IMG/VR virus record: IMGVR_UViG_3300037805_000285
Coordinates: 1 to 27,696 of that record
DNA from: a virus
Reading direction: 5' to 3' (one strand)
DNA: 27,696 nt
Within the stretch, counting starts at the first letter, position 1, and every line of letters starts with the position of its first letter. The translations under genes were made by a program, and so were the position numbers. Of the stretch, positions 1 through 7,459 are shown piece by piece. The notes under the pieces are model-generated. The model saw nothing but the letters and a program-made list of their open reading frames with translations. It searched no databases and was not told the DNA's origin.

Positions 1-511
1 AGCATTAGCCATTGTAGATGAGGAGTGGTTCGCTACAGGTCTTGCGGCACAGGTCACAGGTTGGATTGGTGGCACAGAAGGTCTAAGCTTACAATCTAAA
101 TACAATACGATCAACGCTATTATGGGTTTTGAAGAGTTGCGTAAAATGAGAGCTGAATCTAAGACAGGTGGTGCTCTTGGCCAGGTAACTGAGCTCGAGC
201 TTAAATTGTTGCAGTCAACTACAGCTGAATTGAATAAAGATTTAAAAGCTAGTGTTCAGAAAACACACTTAACTCAAGTCAAGAAGAAATATCTTCGAGT
301 GGTGATTAAAGCTGGTTTTTATGAAAACGCTAAAGACTTCGGTTACGCGCCAGCTACACCTTTGTATGAAGATGGTAAATTAACTAATTGGAAAGTGATG
401 GGTAGACTTATCCCTGATAAAGAAATGAAAGACATTCTTCCAAACAAAGAGTACAACAAACTTAGAGCGATTACTGGTAAGAAAAAACAACAATCACCTT
501 TCTTCAAATAA
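1..511 (+). CDS. C-terminal part of a phage virion/ejection-type protein (5' truncated by window edge)
   Basis: The reading frame is open from base 2 to the TAA at 509-511, 169 codons with no start needed inside the window. The first internal ATG at 122 has no good ribosome binding site, so the real start lies upstream. The part reading GALGQVTELELKLLQST resembles a short helical segment that I recall from large phage internal-virion or tail-lysin-type proteins, where a 'GALG-V-E-E--LLQ' pattern is common. The rest is Lys-rich and helical, ending in a basic tail (GKKKQQSPFFK). It lies 9 bases before the 1044-residue protein and is clearly in the same rightward operon, which suggests the end of the late structural operon. 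The function is inferred from context; the assignment as a virion component is moderate and the exact role is unknown. Confidence 0.6.
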   Translation, partial: ALAIVDEEWFATGLAAQVTGWIGGTEGLSLQSKYNTINAIMGFEELRKMRAESKTGGALGQVTELELKLLQSTTAELNKDLKASVQKTHLTQVKKKYLRVVIKAGFYENAKDFGYAPATPLYEDGKLTNWKVMGRLIPDKEMKDILPNKEYNKLRAITGKKKQQSPFFK

Positions 512-520
512 AGGATTAAT

Positions 521-3500
521 ATGACCATTGACATTCCTTCTAATGTAAACACAGTTAGATTAGCTGACGGCCAGTGGGTCGATGTACCTGAAGAAGAACG
601 TAAAATTGAGAGTTCTGCTTTATGGAATGACGGAGAAGAGTTTACCCAAGAGGTAGACGCTCCTGTCGTAGAGACACAACCTGTTGTAGAGACACAACCT
701 GTTGTAGACGCGCCTGTCGTAGAAACACAACCTGCTTATGAACCTGATCTTCCTTTTGAGCAGATTCAAGCTATTAATAATAAGTATGAGAACAAGCTTA
801 ATAACTTGAATCAACTTAAACAAGAGAATGAAGGTGATGCGCTTATGCAACGTCAGTATGACACACTGCTTGCCAACATGCCTCAAGAGAAATATAAAGA
901 ACAACAGCAAGCGGAGCTTGACTATTTAAAGCTTAAAACAGCTAAGAATAAATTTAGTGAACAAGATGCTCCTGTTGAAGACCCTATTGGTGACCTGGAA
1001 GCATCAGCAACCTCTTTTGGTATTTCTAGTTATAAGTTTGTAGAACCTTTAGGAATGTTGGCTGTTCTCGGTGAAGACTTAGAAAACAAGGTAAGAGACC
1101 TTGTTGGCGCTGAACAAGTGCATGGTACTCGTAAGTGGTTTGCTGAGAATCAAAAGACTATTGCTGATCTTGAAAGACGAATGGGGCATAAAGAGGGTGA
1201 TATTTTCACACCAGCTAACATTGGCTCAATGGGCTTTAACCTAGCAGCTATAGCACTTCCTTTCCTTAAAGGTACTAAATTTGTAGCACCAGGCGTAACT
1301 ACCACAACCACAAAAGAAGTTGTTAGCACTCAATTAGCACACGACTTACGGATTGCTACTGGTTATGAAACAGGCGCTGAATTTGCTAAAGGTGTTGTAG
1401 AAGGTGAAACCTATGGTGAGTCTGCACAACGCGGTACTACAGCAGGTGCTATCACTATGACTGGTGGTAAGTTGATTGGTGCGATTATCAACAAGATACC
1501 TGCGTTAGGTGGTGAGGGTAAGTTATACAGCCGTTTTAAAGAAAACCTTGATATGACCGCTCAGGAAGAGTTATCATATCTTGATAAGTACGCTAAGATA
1601 ATGGGTATTGACGCTCAAACAATGAATGAGGGTCAAAAAGCAACAGCGATTGCCTTCGGAAACCCAAATGCTAGAGAAATTCTATACCAAGGGTTAACTA
1701 AAAGTGACGCAAACAACCTACATTCACAATTCAACAAGTATGCTAAATCTCTTGGTGATGACCTACAGTCTAAAATTGATAAAGCTGATGAGGTAGGTGT
1801 CCAAACCCTTGTAAATGAGGTTGATACACTTAGAGGTCAAGCGTGGGATGAATTTGATAATATTATCAGATCACATTACGGTGACATATCTGTACCACTA
1901 AAGAAACACAGAGAGGCAATTCCTTTATTCCAACAACTTGCGGCTAATGACCAACAAGCTCTAGGTATGCTTTACGAAGGTAAGATAAACTTACCAATGT
2001 TAAAGAAATTAAAATCTAATTTCTTTAACAGGTTTATTAAAAACAAACCATCAAGAGACTTGACTCAAGCTGAAAGAGATATTTACGTCAAAAATACAGA
2101 AATTTATGGCGATTTAAATGCTTTATATAAAGAGTATTTACCAGAAACAATGCACGATAGCTATGACACATTGGCTAAACTTGAGAAAATGAAAGCGCAA
2201 GCTAATGTTAAAAAGCTTTTCTCAAGATTTAAGTACGAAGATAGTAATATCGAGCAAAAACACCTTGATACAATCGTACGTGAGATGAAGGCTAAGAGAA
2301 AAGGTAGCTCGTACGATTCATTTATTTCCCTGATGGGTAAAAGAAGTGAAGCTTCAAATAAAGTAGAAGGTCAGTTAGTTAGCAATATCTTAGATAAGCA
2401 GACGAAAGATGGTTTTGTCAACTTCATGAAAGTGTATGAAAATGTTGATAAGATACAGTTCAAGACACCTCAAGGTAAGGCTCTTCAATCATTGATGAAA
2501 GAATATAAAGACGTATTCGCCAATGTTGAGAAAGTATCTAAAACGGTTCTAAGTAAAGAAGGTGGTGAAAACACACTAACTATGAACCCACTAATAAGAG
2601 CAGCCTACAGTGTTCATTCTTTCGCATTTAAAAACACTGCACAATGGTTAGGTCTAACTAAGGGTGCTAGGATGCACTATGTAGTTAAGAACCTACCAAA
2701 AGTTCTTGATATGGACACTATGCCAAAAGGCTACACGTTGAGAGAACAAAGAGGTGCGATTATGTTCTCAAGATTTGTTAATCAATTGAAAAGTATTAGT
2801 GAGCAAGGTGCTGAAGAGTTTGAAATCGGTCAAAAAGGTGGTTACTACGAATCTAGTCAAATGATTGGTGAGACAGGTGCTGGACGGATGATCGATGAAG
2901 ACGCTGCTCGTCTCGCGGCTGAGAAACAGATTGGTGATATGGTTGTACCAAGTGAAGCTCGTAGAGTTTTCTCTGAAGGTGATATTACAGATGCAGCTAA
3001 TGTCAAAAAGACTTGGGAAAAGACGCAATGGTATTTTGACCAGGTTGATGACAGTTGGAAGTTTCACCTTGACGGTAAAGACGTTAAGATTAGCGCTGGT
3101 AAAGACAAGTTCTTCACTGAAGGCCAACATAAATTAAAAGACCTTATCGATATGCCACAGTTATATGAAGCGTATCCAGAAATAGCTGACAGAGTTGTAC
3201 ACATTACATCAATGGTGGATAGACGCACCCTTGGTTTTTACCGTCCTTCTGATGGTTCAATTGGACTAAATAGACAGTTCGATTGGACGCAAAAAGGTAC
3301 TATAAAGCCGATTAAAAACATCAAAGAGACTTTAGTACACGAGATTCAACACGCTATCCAAGGTTTAGAAGGTTTCGCTAAAGGTGGTAATACCAGTGGT
3401 TTAACTTACCAACAGTACCTATCTTTACACGGTGAAGTTGAGGCAAGAGCCTTGACTGTCGGGCAAGTTGGTAAATACCCTAAATCACTTTATAAAGAGG

Positions 3501-3655
3501 AATACTTCAAATCCAGACCTGTTGAGCATGGGTCTATTGGTGAGGTAGTCTCGAAACCTCTATTAACAGACCAACCAAACTACAGAGGTACACCTCCTGG
3601 TTCTGGTGAAGCTGTTGAGAAGATTTACCCTAAAAAAGGTGTTTTTGACGATTAA
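521..3655 (+). CDS. Large phage ejection/internal virion-type protein with C-terminal zincin-like (LPD23-type) domain
   Basis: This is a 1044-residue protein starting at ATG 521 behind AAAGGATTAAT. Residues 48-71 are VVETQP-type repeats, followed by a Gln/Glu/Lys-rich helical stretch (about 80-150). A hydrophobic segment near 234-250 (MGFNLAAIALPFL) could touch a membrane. Long helical regions follow (about 340-780). The C-terminal part carries H940-E-I-Q-H944 and, downstream, G971-EVEAR976. HEIQHAIQ...EGFA-GGN...GEVEAR is the signature I associate with the large polyvalent protein-associated domain LPD23, a zinc-peptidase-like fold: HExxH gives two metal ligands and the base, and the later Glu could be the third ligand. 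Such proteins are packaged in the capsid and delivered to the host. Seen: motifs and length. Known: the family pattern. Inferred: virion packaging and peptidase activity. Its stop overlaps the stop of the convergent gene by two bases (TTAA). Confidence 0.75.
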   Translation: MTIDIPSNVNTVRLADGQWVDVPEEERKIESSALWNDGEEFTQEVDAPVVETQPVVETQPVVDAPVVETQPAYEPDLPFEQIQAINNKYENKLNNLNQLKQENEGDALMQRQYDTLLANMPQEKYKEQQQAELDYLKLKTAKNKFSEQDAPVEDPIGDLEASATSFGISSYKFVEPLGMLAVLGEDLENKVRDLVGAEQVHGTRKWFAENQKTIADLERRMGHKEGDIFTPANIGSMGFNLAAIALPFLKGTKFVAPGVTTTTTKEVVSTQLAHDLRIATGYETGAEFAKGVVEGETYGESAQRGTTAGAITMTGGKLIGAIINKIPALGGEGKLYSRFKENLDMTAQEELSYLDKYAKIMGIDAQTMNEGQKATAIAFGNPNAREILYQGLTKSDANNLHSQFNKYAKSLGDDLQSKIDKADEVGVQTLVNEVDTLRGQAWDEFDNIIRSHYGDISVPLKKHREAIPLFQQLAANDQQALGMLYEGKINLPMLKKLKSNFFNRFIKNKPSRDLTQAERDIYVKNTEIYGDLNALYKEYLPETMHDSYDTLAKLEKMKAQANVKKLFSRFKYEDSNIEQKHLDTIVREMKAKRKGSSYDSFISLMGKRSEASNKVEGQLVSNILDKQTKDGFVNFMKVYENVDKIQFKTPQGKALQSLMKEYKDVFANVEKVSKTVLSKEGGENTLTMNPLIRAAYSVHSFAFKNTAQWLGLTKGARMHYVVKNLPKVLDMDTMPKGYTLREQRGAIMFSRFVNQLKSISEQGAEEFEIGQKGGYYESSQMIGETGAGRMIDEDAARLAAEKQIGDMVVPSEARRVFSEGDITDAANVKKTWEKTQWYFDQVDDSWKFHLDGKDVKISAGKDKFFTEGQHKLKDLIDMPQLYEAYPEIADRVVHITSMVDRRTLGFYRPSDGSIGLNRQFDWTQKGTIKPIKNIKETLVHEIQHAIQGLEGFAKGGNTSGLTYQQYLSLHGEVEARALTVGQVGKYPKSLYKEEYFKSRPVEHGSIGEVVSKPLLTDQPNYRGTPPGSGEAVEKIYPKKGVFDD
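662..733 (+). repeat. In-frame coding repeats (VVETQP units)
   Basis: Within the N-terminal region of the 1044-residue protein, 18-base units encode PVVETQ PVVETQ, then PVVDA and again PVVETQP (residues 48-71). The first two units are nearly identical in DNA. This is a Pro-containing extended linker that could expand or contract by slippage. Confidence 0.8.
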
Positions 3656-3903
3656 TCTTTCAAAAAAGGATATATTTTAGACTCGACCTTCAGGTACGCC
3701 TCTTCTGGTGTACCTGAGTCGAGAAACATATTCTCCAATTGATTATCCTTTTCCACCCTAAACAACCAAGAAGATAACCTGTCTGATTTGTCAACCTCTA
3801 TCTTCTCAACTGTTATCTGTAACTTAGGGTTCATCTTCTCGTAGTGTTTCGCAAGACCGTGTAAATCGATACTTGCGAACAGATCAACTGCGCGCAGTTC
3901 CAT
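3652..3903 (-). CDS. Hypothetical 83-residue phage protein, last gene of the leftward operon
   Basis: It starts at ATG 3903 behind AAGGAGCTTAAAA, a good Shine-Dalgarno 7 bases away, and overlaps the 3' end of the zinc-finger gene by 20 bases, so it is translationally linked to it. The sequence alternates beta-like segments (LQITVEKIEVDK, WLFRVEKD) with a helix (TPEEAYLKVESKIYPFLKD). No catalytic motif or membrane segment is visible. Its TAA (3654-3652) interlocks with the TAA of the convergent late gene (3653-3655). The function is unknown; position suggests an accessory role beside the nuclease, RHH and zinc-finger genes. Confidence 0.75.
   Translation of the reverse strand: MELRAVDLFASIDLHGLAKHYEKMNPKLQITVEKIEVDKSDRLSSWLFRVEKDNQLENMFLDSGTPEEAYLKVESKIYPFLKD
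3682..3723. other. Long hairpin at the convergent gene junction
   Basis: CTCGAC (3682-3687) and CAGGTAC (3691-3697) pair with GTACCTG (3710-3716) and GTCGAG (3718-3723), around a 12-base loop with a CTT/A internal mismatch. This gives 13 base pairs. It lies just after the stop of the rightward 1044-residue gene and inside the 3' end of the leftward 83-residue gene. No T tract follows directly on the plus strand. On the minus strand a six-T run comes about 15 bases later. It may block or process converging transcripts. Confidence 0.45.
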
Positions 3904-4078
3904 TTTTAAGCTCCTTCAGTTCCATCTCTAACTGGTGTTTAGCCACTGCGTCTCTAGTAGTAGCGATTTGTTTTTCAAGTTTAACTACCCTAGGGTCGCC
4001 AACCACACACTTATGAAGGTGCATGGATAACCCACGTTGGCTAGTGAACTTTCTTTCACATTGTTTACATTCAAACAT
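3884..4078 (-). CDS. Small C2HC zinc-finger protein
   Basis: The protein is about 64 residues. The N-terminal sequence MFECKQCERKF followed by SQRGLSMHLHKC gives C-x2-C-x12-H-x3-C, a classic single C2H2/C2HC zinc finger (CxxC knuckle, then a recognition-like helix). The rest is a charged helix (VVKLEKQIATTRDAVAKHQLEMELKELK), probably a coiled coil for dimerisation. Two ATGs are possible, 4081 and 4078. The second lies 5 bases from GGAG and fits better; the first would overlap the stop of the upstream RHH gene as ATGA. Small zinc-finger proteins in phages often bind DNA or act as adaptors. DNA binding is inferred from the fold; the target is unknown. Confidence 0.75.
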   Translation of the reverse strand: MFECKQCERKFTSQRGLSMHLHKCVVGDPRVVKLEKQIATTRDAVAKHQLEMELKELKNGTARS

Positions 4079-4227
4079 CATTTCTCCTTTTTAAATACTT
4101 TCTTGTGTTCGTCTTCGATCAACTTACTAACTTCAGCACGTTTGGTTCGTAGCGTACCACTGCAAAGCTCTTTTAGTTTTTCAAATACCTCGGGTGTTAC
4201 TGTGATATGTTCGTCTTTTTTACTCAT
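4078..4227 (-). CDS. Small ribbon-helix-helix (RHH)-like protein
   Basis: This 49-residue gene was found by reading the minus strand between the zinc-finger and VRR-NUC genes. The start ATG at 4227 overlaps the VRR-NUC stop (ATGA). The stop TGA at 4080-4078 overlaps the next gene's first ATG. The protein reads MSKKDEHITVTPEVFEKLKEL, then a short turn (SGTLRTKRAEVSKLIEDEH). The order of a short beta strand (HITVTP), helix, turn and helix matches Arc/CopG-type ribbon-helix-helix DNA-binding proteins, which bind operators as dimers. Two-sided stop/start overlaps strongly support a real translated gene. RHH membership is a pattern-based judgement; the operator is not known. Confidence 0.7.
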   Translation of the reverse strand: MSKKDEHITVTPEVFEKLKELCSGTLRTKRAEVSKLIEDEHKKVFKKEK

Positions 4228-4490
4228 AATTGCTCCTTTACGTCTTCTATAGAATCAGCCACAAATGCAACACCACCTGTCTTATTTATCAGGTCTATGT
4301 GCAACATTTGCAGTTTGGTTACGTTCTTCTTTTTACCTTTATCTTTTACTTCAATACCGTAAAACTTACCTTGGTTACTACAAGCGAGTAAGTCTGGCAC
4401 ACCGCTTTTGTTTGCCTTAATTACCTTCACAACGTAATAACCTTTTCCTTCAAGATATTTAGTTATCTGCTTTTGTACGTCTCTCTCCAT
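4224..4490 (-). CDS. VRR-NUC domain nuclease
   Basis: The protein has 88 residues from ATG 4490, six bases after a perfect AAGGAGG; a TTG one codon earlier is less likely. VRR-NUC nucleases are PD-(D/E)xK-fold, often branched-DNA or Holliday-junction-type nucleases. Visible motifs are an early Glu (ERDVQKQI), then GVPDLLAC with the catalytic Asp, then the GIEVKDKG segment with the E-x-K pair, and a Gln in the following helix (LQMLH). This is nearly the whole minimal stand-alone phage VRR-NUC protein, whose usual length is about 90-110. It overlaps the 82-residue gene upstream by 32 bases and the RHH gene downstream by 3 bases. In phages this gene typically sits beside an SNF2 helicase, as here. 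Assignment is confident; the substrate is inferred. Confidence 0.9.
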   Translation of the reverse strand: MERDVQKQITKYLEGKGYYVVKVIKANKSGVPDLLACSNQGKFYGIEVKDKGKKKNVTKLQMLHIDLINKTGGVAFVADSIEDVKEQL

Positions 4491-4707
4491 CAAATGCCTC
4501 CTTTTCTTCTTGCTCTAAATCGAAGAGCATATCAGCAGCTGCTTCTTTCATAGCTACTCGCCAGTCATCCCCTTTTGCTAGTATCGCCGTTGCAATGTTG
4601 CCCTTTCTACCATAGTAATAAGCAACCGCGTGGTAGCTGTCTTCCCAAAAAAGTCCAATAAATTTATCTTCGTTTACCAGGTGGTTTTTAATTTTAATTA
4701 ATCTCAT
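4459..4707 (-). CDS. Hypothetical 82-residue phage protein
   Basis: It starts at ATG 4707, with its ribosome binding site AAAAGGATAA formed by the last codons and stop of the helicase gene. The sequence has an N-terminal beta-rich part (RLIKIKNHLVNEDKFIGLFWED, YHAVAYYYGRKGNIATAILAKG) and an acidic C-terminal helix (AMKEAAADMLFDLEQEEKEAFDGERR). No known motif is visible. It lies between the SNF2 helicase and the VRR-NUC nuclease and overlaps the latter, so it is co-translated with them. Function unknown. Confidence 0.75.
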   Translation of the reverse strand: MRLIKIKNHLVNEDKFIGLFWEDSYHAVAYYYGRKGNIATAILAKGDDWRVAMKEAAADMLFDLEQEEKEAFDGERRTKADN

Positions 4708-4711
4708 ATTT

Positions 4712-6037
4712 TTATCCTTTTAAGTTATCTAATAGTTGTTGTTGAGTTGCGTCTTTCTGACTCAACGTTTTCATTAATTTATATTCAATATCACCAACAG
4801 TAATATGAATACACCTCACATTATCTTTCTGTCCTTGACGATGTAGTCGTTTGTTAAACTGCTGATACAACTCAAGTGACCAGGTAAAACCGTACCATAT
4901 TAATGTCTTCCCTCCTTTTTGTAGATTTAATCCATGACCTGCTGATGCAGGGTGGGCGAGTAGAAGCTTTATCTCACCTCTGTTCCACTGCTCCACAGCC
5001 TTCCCTTCTTTGTCTAACACAACAGCGTCAGGGAATTTCTTTTTAAGCGCTGTAAGCTCATGTTTGTAGTTGTAGCCTACAAGTAAGTTCTCATCAGGGC
5101 TACTGTCAATAATCTCTTGAAGGGTGTCAAGCTTCAGCTCGTGGAAGTGATGTATTTGACCATCCTCCCCGTAAATATTACCACTACAAAATTGTAGAAG
5201 TTTATTTGAAAGAGTGGCTGCACTCATTGCAGTAATTAACTCACCGTCAAGGTCGAGCAACATTTCCTTCTCAAACTCTTTATATTGTTTAAGAAGCTTA
5301 CCGCTAAGTTTGTTTTCTAAGACTGTTGGTATGAAGTCTGGCAGTTCAAGGTAGTCCTCACTGCTCATACTGATCGCAACGTCTTTAATAAGACTCTGAA
5401 TCTTAGCGGGGGCGTAAGGGTTAATCTCGTAAGACCAACCCATAAAGTCTTTTGTAAAGTATCTGTTTCTAAACGCTGTTATGTTTTTACCAAGACGCTC
5501 ACCTCGATCAAGTAAATATATCTGACTCCACAAGTCCATATATCCGTTTGGAGAGGGTGTACCTGTTAAGAGAACCATCTTGTCGATTAGATGCAGAACC
5601 TTCTTCAGTGCCTTAAATCTTTGCGATGAGTAGGACTTAAACGATGAGCTCTCGTCAATAACCACCATATCAAAATCCCACTTACCTTTTGTTGTCTCAA
5701 TTAGAGCTTTAACGTTCTCTCTGTTGATTAAGTAAATGTCGCTAGATTCTTTCAAACCTTTCAACATATTGGCGCTACCACCAGATAGGTTAGTGAAGCT
5801 CATATACGTAGTGTGTTCCCAATTCTCAGCTTCCTGCACCCACACACTATTACAAACCCTAAGAGGGGCAATAATCAAAACCTTCTCAACATCTTTGTAA
5901 ATCAACTCCTCAATAGCTGTCAGGGTAGTAATTGTTTTACCAAGACCCATGTCAAGAAACAAAGCAGAGTTTTTGTGCTCTAAGATGTGCTTCACACCTT
6001 TATGTTGATACTCGTGTAAGTCGCTTTTATTTAACAC
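4712..6037 (-). CDS. SNF2/SF2-family DNA helicase (DEAD-like ATPase)
   Basis: The protein has 441 residues. It starts with GTG 6037, overlapping the polymerase C-fragment stop by 7 bases, with GAGG upstream; there is no ATG ahead of the first conserved residues. Motifs in order: Q-like HEYQHKGVKHIL (8-19); Walker A DMGLGKT (29-35); motif Ia IIAPLRV (55-61); motif II VVIDESS (125-131); motif III LTGTPSPNG (157-165); then the C-terminal RecA-like domain with motif V HPASAGHGLNLQKGG (362-376) and motif VI QQFNKRLHRQGQ (392-403). These are the hallmarks of Snf2-type ATPases, which translocate on double-stranded DNA and remodel protein-DNA complexes rather than unwind strands. The ~440 length is typical of phage versions paired with VRR-NUC. 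It likely serves replication or recombination intermediates with the neighbouring nuclease and polymerase. Confidence 0.92.
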   Translation of the reverse strand: MLNKSDLHEYQHKGVKHILEHKNSALFLDMGLGKTITTLTAIEELIYKDVEKVLIIAPLRVCNSVWVQEAENWEHTTYMSFTNLSGGSANMLKGLKESSDIYLINRENVKALIETTKGKWDFDMVVIDESSSFKSYSSQRFKALKKVLHLIDKMVLLTGTPSPNGYMDLWSQIYLLDRGERLGKNITAFRNRYFTKDFMGWSYEINPYAPAKIQSLIKDVAISMSSEDYLELPDFIPTVLENKLSGKLLKQYKEFEKEMLLDLDGELITAMSAATLSNKLLQFCSGNIYGEDGQIHHFHELKLDTLQEIIDSSPDENLLVGYNYKHELTALKKKFPDAVVLDKEGKAVEQWNRGEIKLLLAHPASAGHGLNLQKGGKTLIWYGFTWSLELYQQFNKRLHRQGQKDNVRCIHITVGDIEYKLMKTLSQKDATQQQLLDNLKG

Positions 6038-6828
6038 CCTAAATCCTCTAATTTACTGTTTGCTTCATCAATGTACCATTGGTAATTTAAGTCCGCAGGA
6101 ATCTCATCTGGTAAGTCCATCATAGGCTTCGCACCATCTGTCTTAGGCACTTTGTTACCGTTAGTTAGGTAAGACAAATAACCTGTACTCTGCGTTGAGT
6201 AGTACCAGCGCACCACCTTACCAAGGTACTCACCATCGTACTCTCCCCCACCTTTAACTGTGCGCCCAGACACGAACTCGTTAATGTCTTTGCAAGTCAT
6301 AATAGTTTCCGACAAGGGCATAGCGTTAAGTAAATACTCTCTAATAGCCTCGAATATAATAGGAGTTGAGCGCCCTTTCATTAGACTTGTTTTTGTATAA
6401 AGACCTTTAGCTTTAACGTAACCATCGTAAACAGCCACATAGTTATTCACGTCCTTAGCGTACAGACCTTTGTACTCACCGTGCTCCATAACCATACCTG
6501 TGTCTATCTCCCAATCAGCGATAATCGCTTGTGCTAGTTGGAGTTTACTTCTCTCACAATAATACTCAACACCATCTGTGTTTGACGATACAACTCTAAA
6601 GCCTCTCTTATGTAGTTGTTCAATTAACATCAACAACATTAGTTGGCCTGTTAACGTAACTTGTAACATTAAGTCTGGTGAATAAAGCTTAGAATACTTT
6701 GAGCCTAGCTTACCAAAAGAGCCGTTTAATTGAATTTTACCACCTTCGTTGGTGACATTTTGCAAAATTAGCTCTTCTTCAAGATCAACTATTTTTTGCT
6801 TTGTATCTTCCAAACTCATCTCTTCCAC
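6031..6828 (-). CDS. Family-B DNA polymerase, C-terminal fragment (motifs B and C)
   Basis: The protein has 265 residues from GTG 6828, preceded six bases upstream by a perfect AAGGAGG inside the HNH gene. This is one of the strongest ribosome binding sites in the region, so the fragment is translated on its own. It carries polymerase motif B as [16 protein letters not shown] (31-46, Kx3NGxxG type) and motif C as [11 protein letters not shown] (81-91), where the usual DTDS is NTDG. That variant is common, to my knowledge, in this phage PolB subfamily. The exonuclease and motif A are missing and are supplied by the gene at 7449-8555. The first 30 residues ([20 protein letters not shown]) form a charged helix. 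It overlaps the helicase gene by 7 bases and HNH by 44 bases. The two fragments probably assemble into one enzyme (inference). Confidence 0.88.
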   Translation of the reverse strand: MEEMSLEDTKQKIVDLEEELILQNVTNEGGKIQLNGSFGKLGSKYSKLYSPDLMLQVTLTGQLMLLMLIEQLHKRGFRVVSSNTDGVEYYCERSKLQLAQAIIADWEIDTGMVMEHGEYKGLYAKDVNNYVAVYDGYVKAKGLYTKTSLMKGRSTPIIFEAIREYLLNAMPLSETIMTCKDINEFVSGRTVKGGGEYDGEYLGKVVRWYYSTQSTGYLSYLTNGNKVPKTDGAKPMMDLPDEIPADLNYQWYIDEANSKLEDLGC

Positions 6829-7459
6829 AAGAACCCTCCTTTTTATTTTTCTTTAACCCAGACTCATAAAGCGCAATACCCTCTTCTAAGGACATTGTAT
6901 TCCCAAGATAGACTCGCTTACCATCTATCACTTTACGAACCATATACGACCCATTACTATGAACACTAATCCCAGTGTGACCTGTTGTATTGTTTAAACG
7001 AGGCTCTTCATTTTTCATCCTATTCTTTTGTGCGTTGAGAGCTTCTTTCAATGATGCAAAGACACCTAAAACCTCTCTATCCCCTTTTGTGCGGACTTGA
7101 AACCCTCCACTTTCTGTTAAGCGTATGCCACCATACCCTGTTGATGAGGTCTTGTAGACTCGTTTGTTATTTGCTTGCGTCTTACGAGAAGCCCAAATAC
7201 AATTTTCAGGTGAATAACCTTTATCGTTATCAACTCGTTCTAATGTATAGTTTTTGTTTGGCTTTAAACCCATATCCAATGTAAAGTTTTCAAACGAGGT
7301 CATCCATCTATCACAAACAGAGACACCTCTCCCCCCATAGTTAACATAAGACACATCATAAGTTTTGTTGCATCGTCTTTTCATGCCATTGTAAGTGTTA
7401 TACAAAGGGTGGTCTTTCACCAAATAACCCTGAACTTTTTTACCTCTTTTATGATACAT
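6785..7459 (-). CDS. HNH homing-type endonuclease with two AP2-like DNA-binding repeats, inserted in the DNA polymerase
   Basis: The chosen start is ATG 7459 (224 residues), behind AAAAGGAAAACA; a longer frame goes back to 7516 but lacks a good site. Residues 17-100 match the HNH family of phage homing endonucleases: [14 protein letters not shown], then [15 protein letters not shown] (38-52), [25 protein letters not shown] (71-90) and KTQANNKR. The order of GGRG/C-RW, L-R-DND/NC-WA/Q--N matches the catalytic beta-beta-alpha domain. Two AP2-like modules follow: [19 protein letters not shown] (108-126) and [18 protein letters not shown] (160-177), each followed by a helix. The gene overlaps the N-fragment of the polymerase by 11 bases and the C-fragment by 44 bases, leaving no room for a separate intron body. 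It is thus a free-standing mobile endonuclease lying between two half-genes. Confidence 0.92.
   Translation of the reverse strand: MYHKRGKKVQGYLVKDHPLYNTYNGMKRRCNKTYDVSYVNYGGRGVSVCDRWMTSFENFTLDMGLKPNKNYTLERVDNDKGYSPENCIWASRKTQANNKRVYKTSSTGYGGIRLTESGGFQVRTKGDREVLGVFASLKEALNAQKNRMKNEEPRLNNTTGHTGISVHSNGSYMVRKVIDGKRVYLGNTMSLEEGIALYESGLKKNKKEGSCGRDEFGRYKAKNS

Noticed and set aside
2768-3130. Minus-strand frame of 120 residues
   Set aside because: It is the shadow of the 1044-residue protein gene; no start signal.
4037-4252. Plus-strand frame of 71 residues
   Set aside because: It lies opposite the zinc-finger, RHH and VRR-NUC genes, which are supported by ribosome sites and stop/start overlaps.
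6785-7459. Group I intron or intein in the DNA polymerase
   Set aside because: The HNH gene fills the whole gap and overlaps both polymerase genes, so no intron core fits. The two halves are in different frames with their own start and ribosome site, and no intein Cys/His-Asn splice motifs are visible. RNA data could still change this.
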